From: Polyangiaceae bacterium
GTDB lineage: Bacteria > Myxococcota_A > Polyangia > Polyangiales > Polyangiaceae
Assembly (NCBI GenBank): GCA_013214025.1
Contig: JABSRN010000008.1
Location: forward strand, 115,208 to 179,207
Direction: 5' to 3'
Length of the DNA stretch: 64,000 nt
The translations under genes were made by a program, and so were the position numbers. The notes under the pieces are model-generated. The model was not told the origin of the DNA. It did not search any database and worked only from the letters and a program-made list of their open reading frames with translations. This document shows positions 17,410 through 25,754 of this stretch, in pieces (the first letter of the stretch is position 1; the number at the start of each line of letters is the position of its first letter).

Positions 17410-18165
17410 ATGAAGGCGTTAGATCCAAAACAATTTAATACGGACGGCACAGTGGCTCCGCTCCGTTTGGCGTCCACCGTCGTGCTGCTTCGTCGAGCGA
17501 AGGACGTGGACAGCAAACACAAGGTCGAAACCCTGATGCTTCGCCGCGTAGCCCGCAAAGGTGGCGCCATGGGGGGCCGGGCGCTGTGGGTGTTCCCCGG
17601 TGGTGGTGTCGAGGACCAAGACGAGTGTTCGTCAGAACAAGATCTTGCGGCACTGGCGCGAGCGGGTGCCCGGGAAACCCAAGAGGAGGCCGGCGTTGAG
17701 GTGCATGCCACAGCCCTCAGTTTTTTCGCCCGCTGGATAGCTCCGAGTTTCGTCAAGAAGCGCTTCGACACGTTCTTTTTCGCGACGGAGACCGAGGGTG
17801 ATTCTGCCGTGCAAGTGGACGGAAGCGAGATCGACGCGGCTCAGTGGCTCACTCCCGAGGCAGCCATCGCGCTTTATCAAAAGGGCGAACTGCCGCTCGT
17901 AGCCCCGACCTTCGTGACCTTGCATTGGTTGACTGGCTACCCGTCGCCCGCCGCGGTGATAGAAGCGCTGGCGCGAGCGCCCGCCGTTATCGTGAACCCC
18001 AAGGTCTGCATCGAAGGCGAGCTATGGCGTAGCCTGTACCCTGGAGATGCAGGCTACGAGACGAGCTCACCCGATAGGGCGGGTGCGCGAAATCGCATCA
18101 TTCGCATCGGTGACAAAATGACCTACGAGCGCAGCGGTCTGGAACCCAGATTCGGCGGCGGCTAG
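17410..18165 (+). CDS. NUDIX hydrolase
   Basis: 251 aa. The Nudix box is recognisable (GARETQEEAGVEV, matching R-E-x2-E-E-x-G) after FPGGGVEDQDE. The long insert and the C-terminal third resemble the NUDT19/CoA-diphosphatase-like branch rather than short MutT proteins, so hydrolysis of CoA or a nucleotide diphosphate is likely. The ATG at 17410 is preferred to the TTG at 17404, which overlaps the regulator's stop. It is probably co-transcribed with the XRE-cupin regulator. Confidence 0.88.
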   Translation: MKALDPKQFNTDGTVAPLRLASTVVLLRRAKDVDSKHKVETLMLRRVARKGGAMGGRALWVFPGGGVEDQDECSSEQDLAALARAGARETQEEAGVEVHATALSFFARWIAPSFVKKRFDTFFFATETEGDSAVQVDGSEIDAAQWLTPEAAIALYQKGELPLVAPTFVTLHWLTGYPSPAAVIEALARAPAVIVNPKVCIEGELWRSLYPGDAGYETSSPDRAGARNRIIRIGDKMTYERSGLEPRFGGG

Positions 18166-18299
18166 CCCGCGGGCCACCGTGATGAGGGCTCACTGCGAGT
18201 TGGCGCTCGTACCGGAGCCGGCTTTGACTCGGCGCCCGCGCGGCGCGGCGGTTCCTGGGACGTGGGATCAGTGATCGGCTTGTGCTGAAGCGGCGGCTT

Positions 18300-19982
18300 T
18301 CAGTCCGATACCGCGCCGGAGAGTGCTGGCGGCTGCAGCTCGGACAATACGAATTCAACGGTAATGTCGGTCGCGAGATTGTGACGCAGGATCCGATGAT
18401 TGTTCGTGTCGCTGATGAACACGTCATCGCCCCGTCGAGATAGCCCCCGAGGCTCATTGAGCTCGAGCGGAGTCGCAGGCCAGCTCAGGGAGGTGACCTC
18501 CCGGGTGGTCGGATCCAGTCGTTTGATCTTCGAGTTGTAAGTATCGGCGATGAGCAGCGTACCGTCCGCTAGGGTCTCTACACCGACGGCGTGTTCGAGA
18601 CGTACCAGATCTCCGATGCCGTCGATGTCTCCGAAGTCGAACAGCCCGGTGCCAACCAATGTTTCGGTTACGGCATCGGGCACACTCAGTGCCCGAATGG
18701 CGCTCGCCTCAGAATCAGCCACATAAAGCGTTGTTCCGTCAGGGCTGAGAGCGAAACCACTGGGTTGCGAGAAGGACGAATCGGCGGGAGCGCCGTTGTC
18801 GATGCTCTCCAGTCCGCTCCCGGCGAACACGCGCATCTGGTCCGCTACCGGATCAAGAAAAAAGAGTTGGTGACTTCCGGCCATGGCGACCACGACGCCA
18901 TCGACTGTGCTTTCGAGATCCCAGGGCGAGCGCAGAGCGGCGTCGTCCGCTGGAAACCAGCCGTGGCGCACCAGGTACTGCAGGTTCCCCATTTCGCCCA
19001 TGCCAGCGATGGTGGAAATGGTGCGGGCATCGAGATCGACGCTGCGGATGACATGGTTTTCGGTGTCAGCGATGAGCAGTGCGCCGTTGTGGACGGTCAT
19101 TCCCTGGGGGCGGGCGAGCTGGGCGCTGGCGACGGGTCCGTTCGAAAGTCCTTCGATGCCGCTGCCGATGATATCGCTCGTCGTGCCGTCGTCATTGACG
19201 ATGACAATGCGGTGGTGCGCCGAGTCAGCGATGGCCAGTCGTCCGTCCGCCATCGCCAGAATCTTGGTCGGAAACAGCAGCGGTGTGGTCGACGCTTCAT
19301 TGGGATCCACCAGGTAATTCAAAGGACTGCCCGTGAGCGTCCCGTCGGCTGCGCCTTCGTCGAGCAGCGCTTGAATGGCAGTTGCGACCGTGGACGCAGG
19401 CGTCTCGCCGCTCCAGCGATCTCGCTCCTGACCCGTGGAGTCGAGTAGAATCAGGGTGGGCCAGCCCCAGACGCCGTAGTTGTTCCACACCACCAGCTCG
19501 CTATCGACGATGACGGGGTGTTGGACGCCATAATGTTGCATGGCAAATTGGATGTTTTGGGCGTCGCCTTCGCTCTCAAATTTCGCGCTATGCACCCCGA
19601 TGGTCACGAAGGCTGTGTCCGTGAACTGTTCTTCGACGTCGCGGAGTACGGGAATCATGTGCAGGCAGTTCACGCAGCCGAAGGTCCAAAAATCCAGCAA
19701 CACGACGTGACCGGCGAGTTGATCTGACAAACGCAGCGGCTCCGGTGTATTCAGCCACGCCACTCCACCGACCAACTCGGGAGCCATGTCGGACACGGCT
19801 GCGCTGTCGGGTGAGGCTGCCCCACTGTCGGGAGTGGCTGCGGGGGTGCTGTCAGTGTCGGAATCGCTACAGGCCGTGCTGACGACGGCACCAAGCAACA
19901 ACAAAAAACTGAGAGATCCGCTGAGCCATGAGGACCGCCGAAGCGGGGAGAAGTCGCGGGAGGAAAACCAGCGCGACATCAT
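18300..19982 (-). CDS. lipoprotein with thioredoxin-like and NHL beta-propeller domains (NHLRC2-like)
   Basis: 560 aa. A signal peptide with a lipobox-like end (VVSTAC) and an Asp/Ser/Ala linker come first. A TlpA-like thioredoxin domain follows with a redox C-x2-C (FGCVNCLHMIPVLRDVEEQF), then about six NHL-type repeats (for example LARPQGMTVHNGALLIADTENHVIRSVD). The order thioredoxin then NHL propeller is that of NHLRC2. It probably works on the outer face of a membrane in thiol chemistry or protein contact. Its ATG overlaps the stop of the upstream lipoprotein gene by 4 bases (ATGA), so the two are translationally coupled. Confidence 0.85.
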   Translation of the reverse strand: MMSRWFSSRDFSPLRRSSWLSGSLSFLLLLGAVVSTACSDSDTDSTPAATPDSGAASPDSAAVSDMAPELVGGVAWLNTPEPLRLSDQLAGHVVLLDFWTFGCVNCLHMIPVLRDVEEQFTDTAFVTIGVHSAKFESEGDAQNIQFAMQHYGVQHPVIVDSELVVWNNYGVWGWPTLILLDSTGQERDRWSGETPASTVATAIQALLDEGAADGTLTGSPLNYLVDPNEASTTPLLFPTKILAMADGRLAIADSAHHRIVIVNDDGTTSDIIGSGIEGLSNGPVASAQLARPQGMTVHNGALLIADTENHVIRSVDLDARTISTIAGMGEMGNLQYLVRHGWFPADDAALRSPWDLESTVDGVVVAMAGSHQLFFLDPVADQMRVFAGSGLESIDNGAPADSSFSQPSGFALSPDGTTLYVADSEASAIRALSVPDAVTETLVGTGLFDFGDIDGIGDLVRLEHAVGVETLADGTLLIADTYNSKIKRLDPTTREVTSLSWPATPLELNEPRGLSRRGDDVFISDTNNHRILRHNLATDITVEFVLSELQPPALSGAVSD

Positions 19983-20911
19983 GGGGTGACCGGACGCACG
20001 CCGAGCCAAGTGAGGTGCTCGACTCCGCCTCCGGTATCGAAAGAGATGCTCGCCCCGTCGTCGCTCACTTGACCGAGGGACACGACTTCGAAGCGCGCCG
20101 GTTTGAGCCATTCAGGGTACAGATAGCTGCCCTGGGCCAGAATCTCTACGGCGCTACCAGCAGGCAGCCCGCTGCTGTTGGGCAGGATGGGCGCGATGGT
20201 GATGGGCGTATCGCTTTCGTTCGTGAAGGACGCTTCGAACGGGCCCACCGCATGCAGGGAACTGAAGTTGTACTCACTGACACGCACGGCTTCGAATTGT
20301 GTCGGGCTGACTTCTACTGCGCGAAACTGCGCGCCGAGTTCGCCCTCCAAGAGATCTTCGAAGGCCAGCTTTGTCTGGGTTCCCGCGGCGAGCACGAGGC
20401 GAACGCCCTCTGACTCCAGTTGCTGCTCGGTGGTGCCCAGCAAGTCGAGCGCCGCGCCGGATTCAGGCAGTGGAACGTAGGCGAGTTGCCCCACGTCGAT
20501 GTCGCTGCTGTCAGCTGTGTCGGGCAAGGGGAAGTAATAGCCGGCGAGCAAAGGGCGCCCATGGGGGAGGGTCGAAAATTCTGACAGGACTAGGTAGCGG
20601 CCAATGTCGACGCTGAAGTAGCCGTCGGCGTCGGTCTCGCCGTTGATGCAGACGAAGCCGCATACTGAGACGCCGAAACCGTCGTGGGCCGGCGTGCCGT
20701 TGAGATCGACAAAGCGACCGCTGACGGTAGCGACACATACAGCGCCATCGGCGGGCGGGTTGATATCCTTGGCGCAGGGGTCGAGAACGCTTGCACCGGA
20801 GTCTGTTCCGGTCTCGATGTTGTTAGAAGCAGGAGCAGCGCTCGAGTTCGATTCGCTACACCCGAGAGCCAGGCTGGCGAGAAGAAGCAAGGGGGGAGTG
20901 GATAAGTGCAT
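19979..20911 (-). CDS. lipoprotein with carboxypeptidase-regulatory-like domain
   Basis: 310 aa. Signal peptide ending in LALGC (lipobox), Ser/Asn-rich linker, then a beta-sandwich domain with the pattern of carboxypeptidase regulatory repeats (VSGRFVDLNGTPAHDGFGVSV, GETDADGYFSVDIG). The remaining 200 residues are not recognised. It overlaps the thioredoxin/NHL lipoprotein gene by 4 bases, so the two products likely act together on the cell surface. Confidence 0.75.
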   Translation of the reverse strand: MHLSTPPLLLLASLALGCSESNSSAAPASNNIETGTDSGASVLDPCAKDINPPADGAVCVATVSGRFVDLNGTPAHDGFGVSVCGFVCINGETDADGYFSVDIGRYLVLSEFSTLPHGRPLLAGYYFPLPDTADSSDIDVGQLAYVPLPESGAALDLLGTTEQQLESEGVRLVLAAGTQTKLAFEDLLEGELGAQFRAVEVSPTQFEAVRVSEYNFSSLHAVGPFEASFTNESDTPITIAPILPNSSGLPAGSAVEILAQGSYLYPEWLKPARFEVVSLGQVSDDGASISFDTGGGVEHLTWLGVRPVTP

Positions 20912-21039
20912 AGGCTAAACAGCATACGACGCCGGGGAGCGGATCGTTTCTCGCGCCGGATCGCCCGGGTCACGGCTTCCGGCGATGGGGTCTGTCTACA
21001 GGGGACGGCCTGCGCGGATCCGAAGGGCGCCGACGAGCG

Positions 21040-21897
21040 CTAGGCCGATTTTGCCGGCTTTTTGGCTGCTGACTTCTTTTTGGCGCGGGACGGGCGATCT
21101 GACGATTTCGAGGCGTCAGCGGAGGCAGCCGCGCTCTTCGAGCGCTTGGCCTTTTTGGCCGCGGCCCTCGGTTTGCGCGCCCGTGCCGTCTTCTTGTCGC
21201 TCTTTTTTGCGTCGCTGTTCGCGGCCGCCCGCGATGTCTTTTTTCCAGCGCTGGCTTTCTTGGCTGTCGGGGTTTTTTTGGGAGCGGTCCGTGCCGTCTT
21301 CTTTTTCGCGGGTGGGCTGCTCGTAGACGCCTCCTCCTCTGCTAGACTCCGCGCGAGGATTTTGGCGAACTGATTGGGCATGCGGTCGGGATCGGGATCG
21401 GGAAAGAGAAACGCCGAAATTAGGATCCGGATTTGCCAATCCATCACGTCCTGGCTCGACACGAGCCCTTCTTTCACGATCGGCAAGCGCGCCACCTCAT
21501 CGTGCAGCGCTGGCGCCATGGTCTGGGTGATGTAGCCGTACATTCCCTGGACGGCGCTGAGCACAAACCCGGGCTCTTCTGCGAGCAGTTGAGTCAGCAC
21601 ATTGTGATTACGAATGTAGCTGTTGCAGTGGCGCAGGATTGTCTCGAAGGCGTAACCGTCCTCGCGGTCGTCGATGGCAGCTTGTGCCATCTGATAGGCG
21701 CGCATGCCTTCCCGGAGTCCCATCGCCTGCAGAACTGCTGCTCGATTGGGAAAGTAGCGGTATAGGGTGTCGCGGGAGACCCCGGCGCGGCGACTGATTT
21801 CCACCATGTCGAGGCGACGAATTCCCCCCCGGCCAATAGCCTCCAATGCGCCGTCTAGGATTCGAGTGCGGGTTTCCTCGCGTTGGTGTTTGCCCAT
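21040..21897 (-). CDS. TetR-family regulator with a histone-H1-like Lys/Ala tail
   Basis: 285 aa. Residues 8-60 are a TetR helix-turn-helix (ILDGALEAIGRGGIRRLDMVEISRRAGVSRDTLYRYFPNRAAVL), and a normal ligand-binding core runs to about 190. Residues 195-285 are a basic Lys/Ala/Ser/Pro tail of H1-like type (AKKKTARTAPKKTPTAKK and similar). Such tails bind DNA without sequence specificity. The tail is part of the same frame with no break. Start 21897 gives the conserved N-terminus; the frame opens further to 21981. It is divergent from the lipoprotein gene at 22043, a possible target. Confidence 0.85.
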   Translation of the reverse strand: MGKHQREETRTRILDGALEAIGRGGIRRLDMVEISRRAGVSRDTLYRYFPNRAAVLQAMGLREGMRAYQMAQAAIDDREDGYAFETILRHCNSYIRNHNVLTQLLAEEPGFVLSAVQGMYGYITQTMAPALHDEVARLPIVKEGLVSSQDVMDWQIRILISAFLFPDPDPDRMPNQFAKILARSLAEEEASTSSPPAKKKTARTAPKKTPTAKKASAGKKTSRAAANSDAKKSDKKTARARKPRAAAKKAKRSKSAAASADASKSSDRPSRAKKKSAAKKPAKSA

Positions 21898-22042
21898 GAT
21901 GGGAGAAGTAACACGGCTGCCACGGATTCCGTATTCAGCCGACTTTTCTGACACATCCACATCTATTGACGGAATGTACAAGCAGCTGTATCGGGTAGGC
22001 CCAGCCCCTACACCACCCCCTCTGCTGGATCAGGAGTTTTTC

Positions 22043-23092
22043 ATGGCTTGCGTGCCCCGACGTCGACTTACGATTGCGCGGACTTTTTGCTTCAGTGCCG
22101 TTTCGGCGCTGCTACTCGTCGCCGCCTGTGGCGAGACCAAGGATGAGCCTGGTACGAACGGCTTTGCAGATCCCATTCCCGGCGAGGGTTCCGACATCGA
22201 CTCGGGTATCGGTTCGGGCGGTGGACAAGATACGGACTCGGGGGATTCCAAAGCGGGGCTCTGCGGCGTGCTGCCTACCTGCGAGGCCCAGGGCGCGGGG
22301 GAGCCGAGTTCAGCCGACTGCGACATGAACGGTGTCTGGATCTCGACTCAGCGAACGCAGTCTATTGCTCTTGGCGGCGCCATTCTTCAGAGCGAGCACA
22401 TGTACTTTCTGTGGGAGGTGGAGCAGCACGGGGAGGATTTTCTCGTGACCCGTGGTTTGCGTTGCGGTTACCGCAATGTGGACCAAGGAAGCTCGCTGCC
22501 AACTCACGTGACGGTCTCGGAGCCTGCGTTTTGGAACGGCAACACCACCCACATGAGCGACACGTGCCGCGGCGGAACGTTCCGCTCGGACGGCGCGGGT
22601 AGCTGCGATTTCTCCTTGGACCGTTCCACCTACGTGCGCGGCGCGAGCCCGGGATTCTTCAACGATATGGCCAATGCCTTGTTGCCCACCGTTGAACAAC
22701 CGGCGGCGTGTGGGGACGAGCCGGGTTGGGAAGACTGGGACGAAGATGGCGAGCCGGGCGTTACCTTGGTCGTGGTTGGGGTTGCCAGCATCACGATGCA
22801 TGTGGCGCAGCGCGGCTGGACCGAGGCTACTGGCTCGACCGACGCGGACTCGCCGCACTTCGCCGTTCCGCTTGATTGGGACTTTGAGCAGCAGATCATT
22901 GCGACGACGCCGCGCGACATGACCATACCGCCGACCGAGAACTTCGCTACCGCGAACGTTGACGATCATCAGCAGGCCTTCCACCGCTTGGGCGATTCCG
23001 AGCTCGCGGTGTTGGATGGCTTGGACGATCTGGGTCAATGCGAGTTGGTTCGCGAGTGGGCCCCGATCCTCATCCCCGAACTTGAGAAATAG
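22043..23092 (+). CDS. lipoprotein of unknown function
   Basis: 349 aa. Signal peptide ending in LLVAAC, followed by a Gly/Ser/Asp-rich linker and a globular domain with several Cys. No family is recognised. AGGAG about 8 bases before the ATG fixes the start. It is divergent from the TetR gene with a 145-bp spacer, so regulation by that protein is possible. The linker style (DSGIGSGGGQDTDSG) matches other surface lipoproteins in this window. Confidence 0.75.
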   Translation: MACVPRRRLTIARTFCFSAVSALLLVAACGETKDEPGTNGFADPIPGEGSDIDSGIGSGGGQDTDSGDSKAGLCGVLPTCEAQGAGEPSSADCDMNGVWISTQRTQSIALGGAILQSEHMYFLWEVEQHGEDFLVTRGLRCGYRNVDQGSSLPTHVTVSEPAFWNGNTTHMSDTCRGGTFRSDGAGSCDFSLDRSTYVRGASPGFFNDMANALLPTVEQPAACGDEPGWEDWDEDGEPGVTLVVVGVASITMHVAQRGWTEATGSTDADSPHFAVPLDWDFEQQIIATTPRDMTIPPTENFATANVDDHQQAFHRLGDSELAVLDGLDDLGQCELVREWAPILIPELEK

Positions 23093-23214
23093 ACCCGCGC
23101 GAACGGCGGGCCTCGCGTCGGTTCAGAACCGACAGCGCTGCTAGCCCACAGCGAGCCCAGTCGAGTGCGATCTGAGCGCCACGGCGTGCCGGGTCGCATG
23201 GCATACTGCTCTCG

Positions 23215-23853
23215 ATGAAGTGGCGCGAGCTCGGCATTGCCATCCCTGTCGAGGGGCAACGAATTTCCCTTGAGGGCGCCTGGCAAAACGGTAGCGGGGG
23301 TAGTGCCGTCGTCGCGCCGCCCCATCCGGTTTACGGCGGCAGTCTCAACAACCCAGTCGTTAACGAGATGGCCTTTGGCTTTTATCGCCGGGGCCTGTCC
23401 TCGCTGCGTTTCAACTGGCGGGGCGTGGGCGCCAGTCAGGGCACGAAGACGGCGGATCTTGAGTGTGCCGTAGAAGACTTCCGCGCGGCGCTCCGCTATG
23501 GGCGCGAGTCCTCCGATGGTGCGCTGATCGTCGGGGGCTATTCATTCGGCGCGGTGACCGCCCTCATGCTGGCTCTCGAGGACACGACAATCGAGCAGCT
23601 GGTGCTGGTGGCGCCACCCGTCCAGATGCTCCAGGGACTCAAGCTCGAATCCCTCACATGCCGGATAGTCGTGATCGTCGGCGGTTCGGATCCCTACGCT
23701 CCGGTTCCTGAGCTCCGCGGCATATTTGGCAGACTGCAGCGTGGATCGGTGTTGGCTATCCCGGGGGTCGACCACACCTTCTCCACCACCGGCCTCAGCG
23801 AGCTCAACCAGCTCGTGAGTGAGAGCACGGAGCTCGGCGTTGACCCTGTCTGA
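23215..23853 (+). CDS. alpha/beta-hydrolase (dienelactone-hydrolase/YfhR-like)
   Basis: 212 aa short alpha/beta-hydrolase. It has the oxyanion region HPVYGGSLNN, the strand RFNWRGVGASQG, the nucleophile elbow G-Y-S-F-G, an Asp after beta-7 (GGSDPYAP) and the catalytic His in GVDHTF. All triad residues are present, so esterase or thioesterase activity in the cytoplasm is likely; substrate unknown. No signal peptide. It is followed directly by a 13-bp tandem repeat. Confidence 0.85.
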   Translation: MKWRELGIAIPVEGQRISLEGAWQNGSGGSAVVAPPHPVYGGSLNNPVVNEMAFGFYRRGLSSLRFNWRGVGASQGTKTADLECAVEDFRAALRYGRESSDGALIVGGYSFGAVTALMLALEDTTIEQLVLVAPPVQMLQGLKLESLTCRIVVIVGGSDPYAPVPELRGIFGRLQRGSVLAIPGVDHTFSTTGLSELNQLVSESTELGVDPV

Positions 23854-23863
23854 TTGCAGTCCC

Positions 23864-23924
23864 GCTAAGCCCACCGGCTAAGCCCACCGGCTAAGCCCAC
23901 CGGCTAAGCCCACCGGCTAAGCCC
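23864..23924. repeat. tandem 13-bp repeat (GCTAAGCCCACCG), 4.7 copies
   Basis: Four perfect copies of GCTAAGCCCACCG at 23864, 23877, 23890 and 23903, then a partial fifth to 23924. It starts 11 bases after the hydrolase stop and lies in a non-coding gap. Unit length 13 is not a multiple of 3. It is a simple direct-repeat minisatellite; no dyad symmetry is evident. Confidence 0.9.
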
Positions 23925-24066
23925 CAGCTAGCCGCCGCAGCCCCCAAAATCCCCATCGCACTTCCTGAAGTGGGGCGATCGCGTATTTCATTCCCCTCCT
24001 GGCCCGGAGCGTGGCAAATTGCGAAGTCAGCGTGAGTAATCGATTCAATCCCTCGGAGTCCGGTTG

Positions 24067-25725
24067 ATGTCTGCCGACGTCTCCTTGTCCGTCGGGCATC
24101 GCGTCTGGTTTACCAATGCCAAAGGTAAAATCGGTGAGGCCCAAGTCGTTCTGATTCAGGAGAAGCAAGCCCTCTGTCAGCTAGCCGATGGGAGTCAGGA
24201 CTGGCTGGCCATCGATGGTCTCACCATCGACCCGGACTCGACGCTTAACGTGCCGCCGCCTCAGCAGGCACCCGCACCAGGCAGGGTGTTGGGTGGGGCG
24301 CCTACCATGAGCGCAGGCATGGCGGGGGGCGTATCGGTCACCCAGCAAGTGAACACCGCTGCCATCCCCAAGCCGCCGGCCCCCCCAGCGCCAAGAGGGG
24401 CCACCCGCGCCGAAGAGCCGTCGGCAGCCCCGCAGGTTTCGACGCCAGCGATTCAACTCGATCCCGAGTCTGTGGGGCTGCGCGCGGCGGTGGTTCGCGG
24501 CCCTCCTCAGAGCGAGCGTGGCACGCCTACCGTAGCGGCCGTGCCGAAGCCTGCCGATCCATTTTCGTTGGCCGACGGCAGTACCGCCCCTTACGAATCC
24601 ACCGAACGAACTCGACTCTCTGCCGGGGCTGACACAGATCCTGAGCCCCAGGCCTTCGCCATGGCAGCGGAGGCGCCGCCGGGAGCGATTCCCATCCGGA
24701 ACCCCAATTTGGTGGCCGTCCCCAAGGTGCCCGACGACTCTTCGGGTCCGACCTTCATCTCTGCCCAAGACAAGTCGGCGAAGTTCACTATCCGGTCGTC
24801 TCCCGACAGTATGGCGCGCACCGAGATCTCAGAACTTAACGAGGTCTCGCCCGCCGAGAGAGACGACGAGAGCGAGTCGTCAGTCGAAGAGTCTTCCTCC
24901 GACAGGCCGGAGACGAAGGAAAAAGTCACGGGCACCATTCCCGATTCGCCCGGTTTTGGGCGAGGGCAGGGCTTTGCGATGCCCATGTTGGAGAGTCGGG
25001 GGCACACCCTATTGGTGGATGAGCATGAGGCGCCCGGTACGGCCGTCCGCATCGTCGTGGGTGTCGCCGCGGCTGTTCTGGTACTGGTCGGCGCTTGTGT
25101 ATTGAGCGTGGGAACCGGGTTGGTCGCGTTTCCTATCATGCTGCGATTGGCGGCCAAGCGGCGTCTGGCGATCATCCGCACTGGTGCTCTCGAAGTGTCC
25201 GATCATCAATTTGGCGAGTTTCATCAATGCATCGAAGCCTACGCCAAGCGTCTAGACCTTCGACCCATCCCGCCCGTTTACATCGTTCGCGGATCTCGTT
25301 TGAAAGACGGCGATGGCGTTCCCCGTGGCGCGATCGTGCTCTTCGATGAAGATGTTTCGGTGGCCTTGAGCAGCTCTCTGCCCGCATGCATTCAGTTTTT
25401 TATCGCCACTGAATTGGCTCGCCACGCCCTAGGGCAAGCCACCTATCTTCGGGGGGTGGCGAGGACTCTGTTGCCCTCCTTGGCTCGATTGGACCAGCTC
25501 AATGCGGATCGAGTAGCGCTCGCATTGACGGCGGACTATGGGCTCTGTGTGCATGCTCTCACGCTCCAGATGGTGGGAGCCCAGCTGATGGACCACGTAG
25601 ATACCCACACGCTGATTCGCCAGGCGACTACTTGCTGCGACCGCGCTGGTTCCACGATGGCCGAACGGCGTTTACCCACACCTCCACTGTTGCGGCGTAT
25701 CTACGAGCTCGGTCAGGTTCGATAA
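24067..25725 (+). CDS. membrane protein with M48-peptidase-like domain lacking zinc ligands
   Basis: 552 aa. The N-terminal 70 residues form a small beta domain. A long Pro/Ala/Ser/Glu-rich low-complexity stretch reaches about residue 320, a transmembrane helix lies near 330-355 (IVVGVAAAVLVLVGACVLSVG), and the C-terminus resembles M48 (HtpX/Ste24-like) metallopeptidases (PVYIVRGSRL, FFIATELARHALGQ). The H-E-x2-H motif reads T448-E-L-A-R452, and the third ligand region reads N479-A-D-R instead of E-x-A-D, so zinc catalysis is not expected. ATG 24067 is used; TTG 24064 is one codon upstream. Confidence 0.75.
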   Translation: MSADVSLSVGHRVWFTNAKGKIGEAQVVLIQEKQALCQLADGSQDWLAIDGLTIDPDSTLNVPPPQQAPAPGRVLGGAPTMSAGMAGGVSVTQQVNTAAIPKPPAPPAPRGATRAEEPSAAPQVSTPAIQLDPESVGLRAAVVRGPPQSERGTPTVAAVPKPADPFSLADGSTAPYESTERTRLSAGADTDPEPQAFAMAAEAPPGAIPIRNPNLVAVPKVPDDSSGPTFISAQDKSAKFTIRSSPDSMARTEISELNEVSPAERDDESESSVEESSSDRPETKEKVTGTIPDSPGFGRGQGFAMPMLESRGHTLLVDEHEAPGTAVRIVVGVAAAVLVLVGACVLSVGTGLVAFPIMLRLAAKRRLAIIRTGALEVSDHQFGEFHQCIEAYAKRLDLRPIPPVYIVRGSRLKDGDGVPRGAIVLFDEDVSVALSSSLPACIQFFIATELARHALGQATYLRGVARTLLPSLARLDQLNADRVALALTADYGLCVHALTLQMVGAQLMDHVDTHTLIRQATTCCDRAGSTMAERRLPTPPLLRRIYELGQVR

Positions 25726-25754
25726 TACTCGCCCGGATTAACGAGGCTCAGCGA

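Noticed and set aside
22310..23038. 242-residue minus-strand frame
   Set aside because: Lies wholly over the plus-strand lipoprotein with clear signal peptide and ribosome site; no family-like content.
23864..23924. CRISPR-like array
   Set aside because: Units of 13 bp abut directly without unique spacers; no cas gene in the window.
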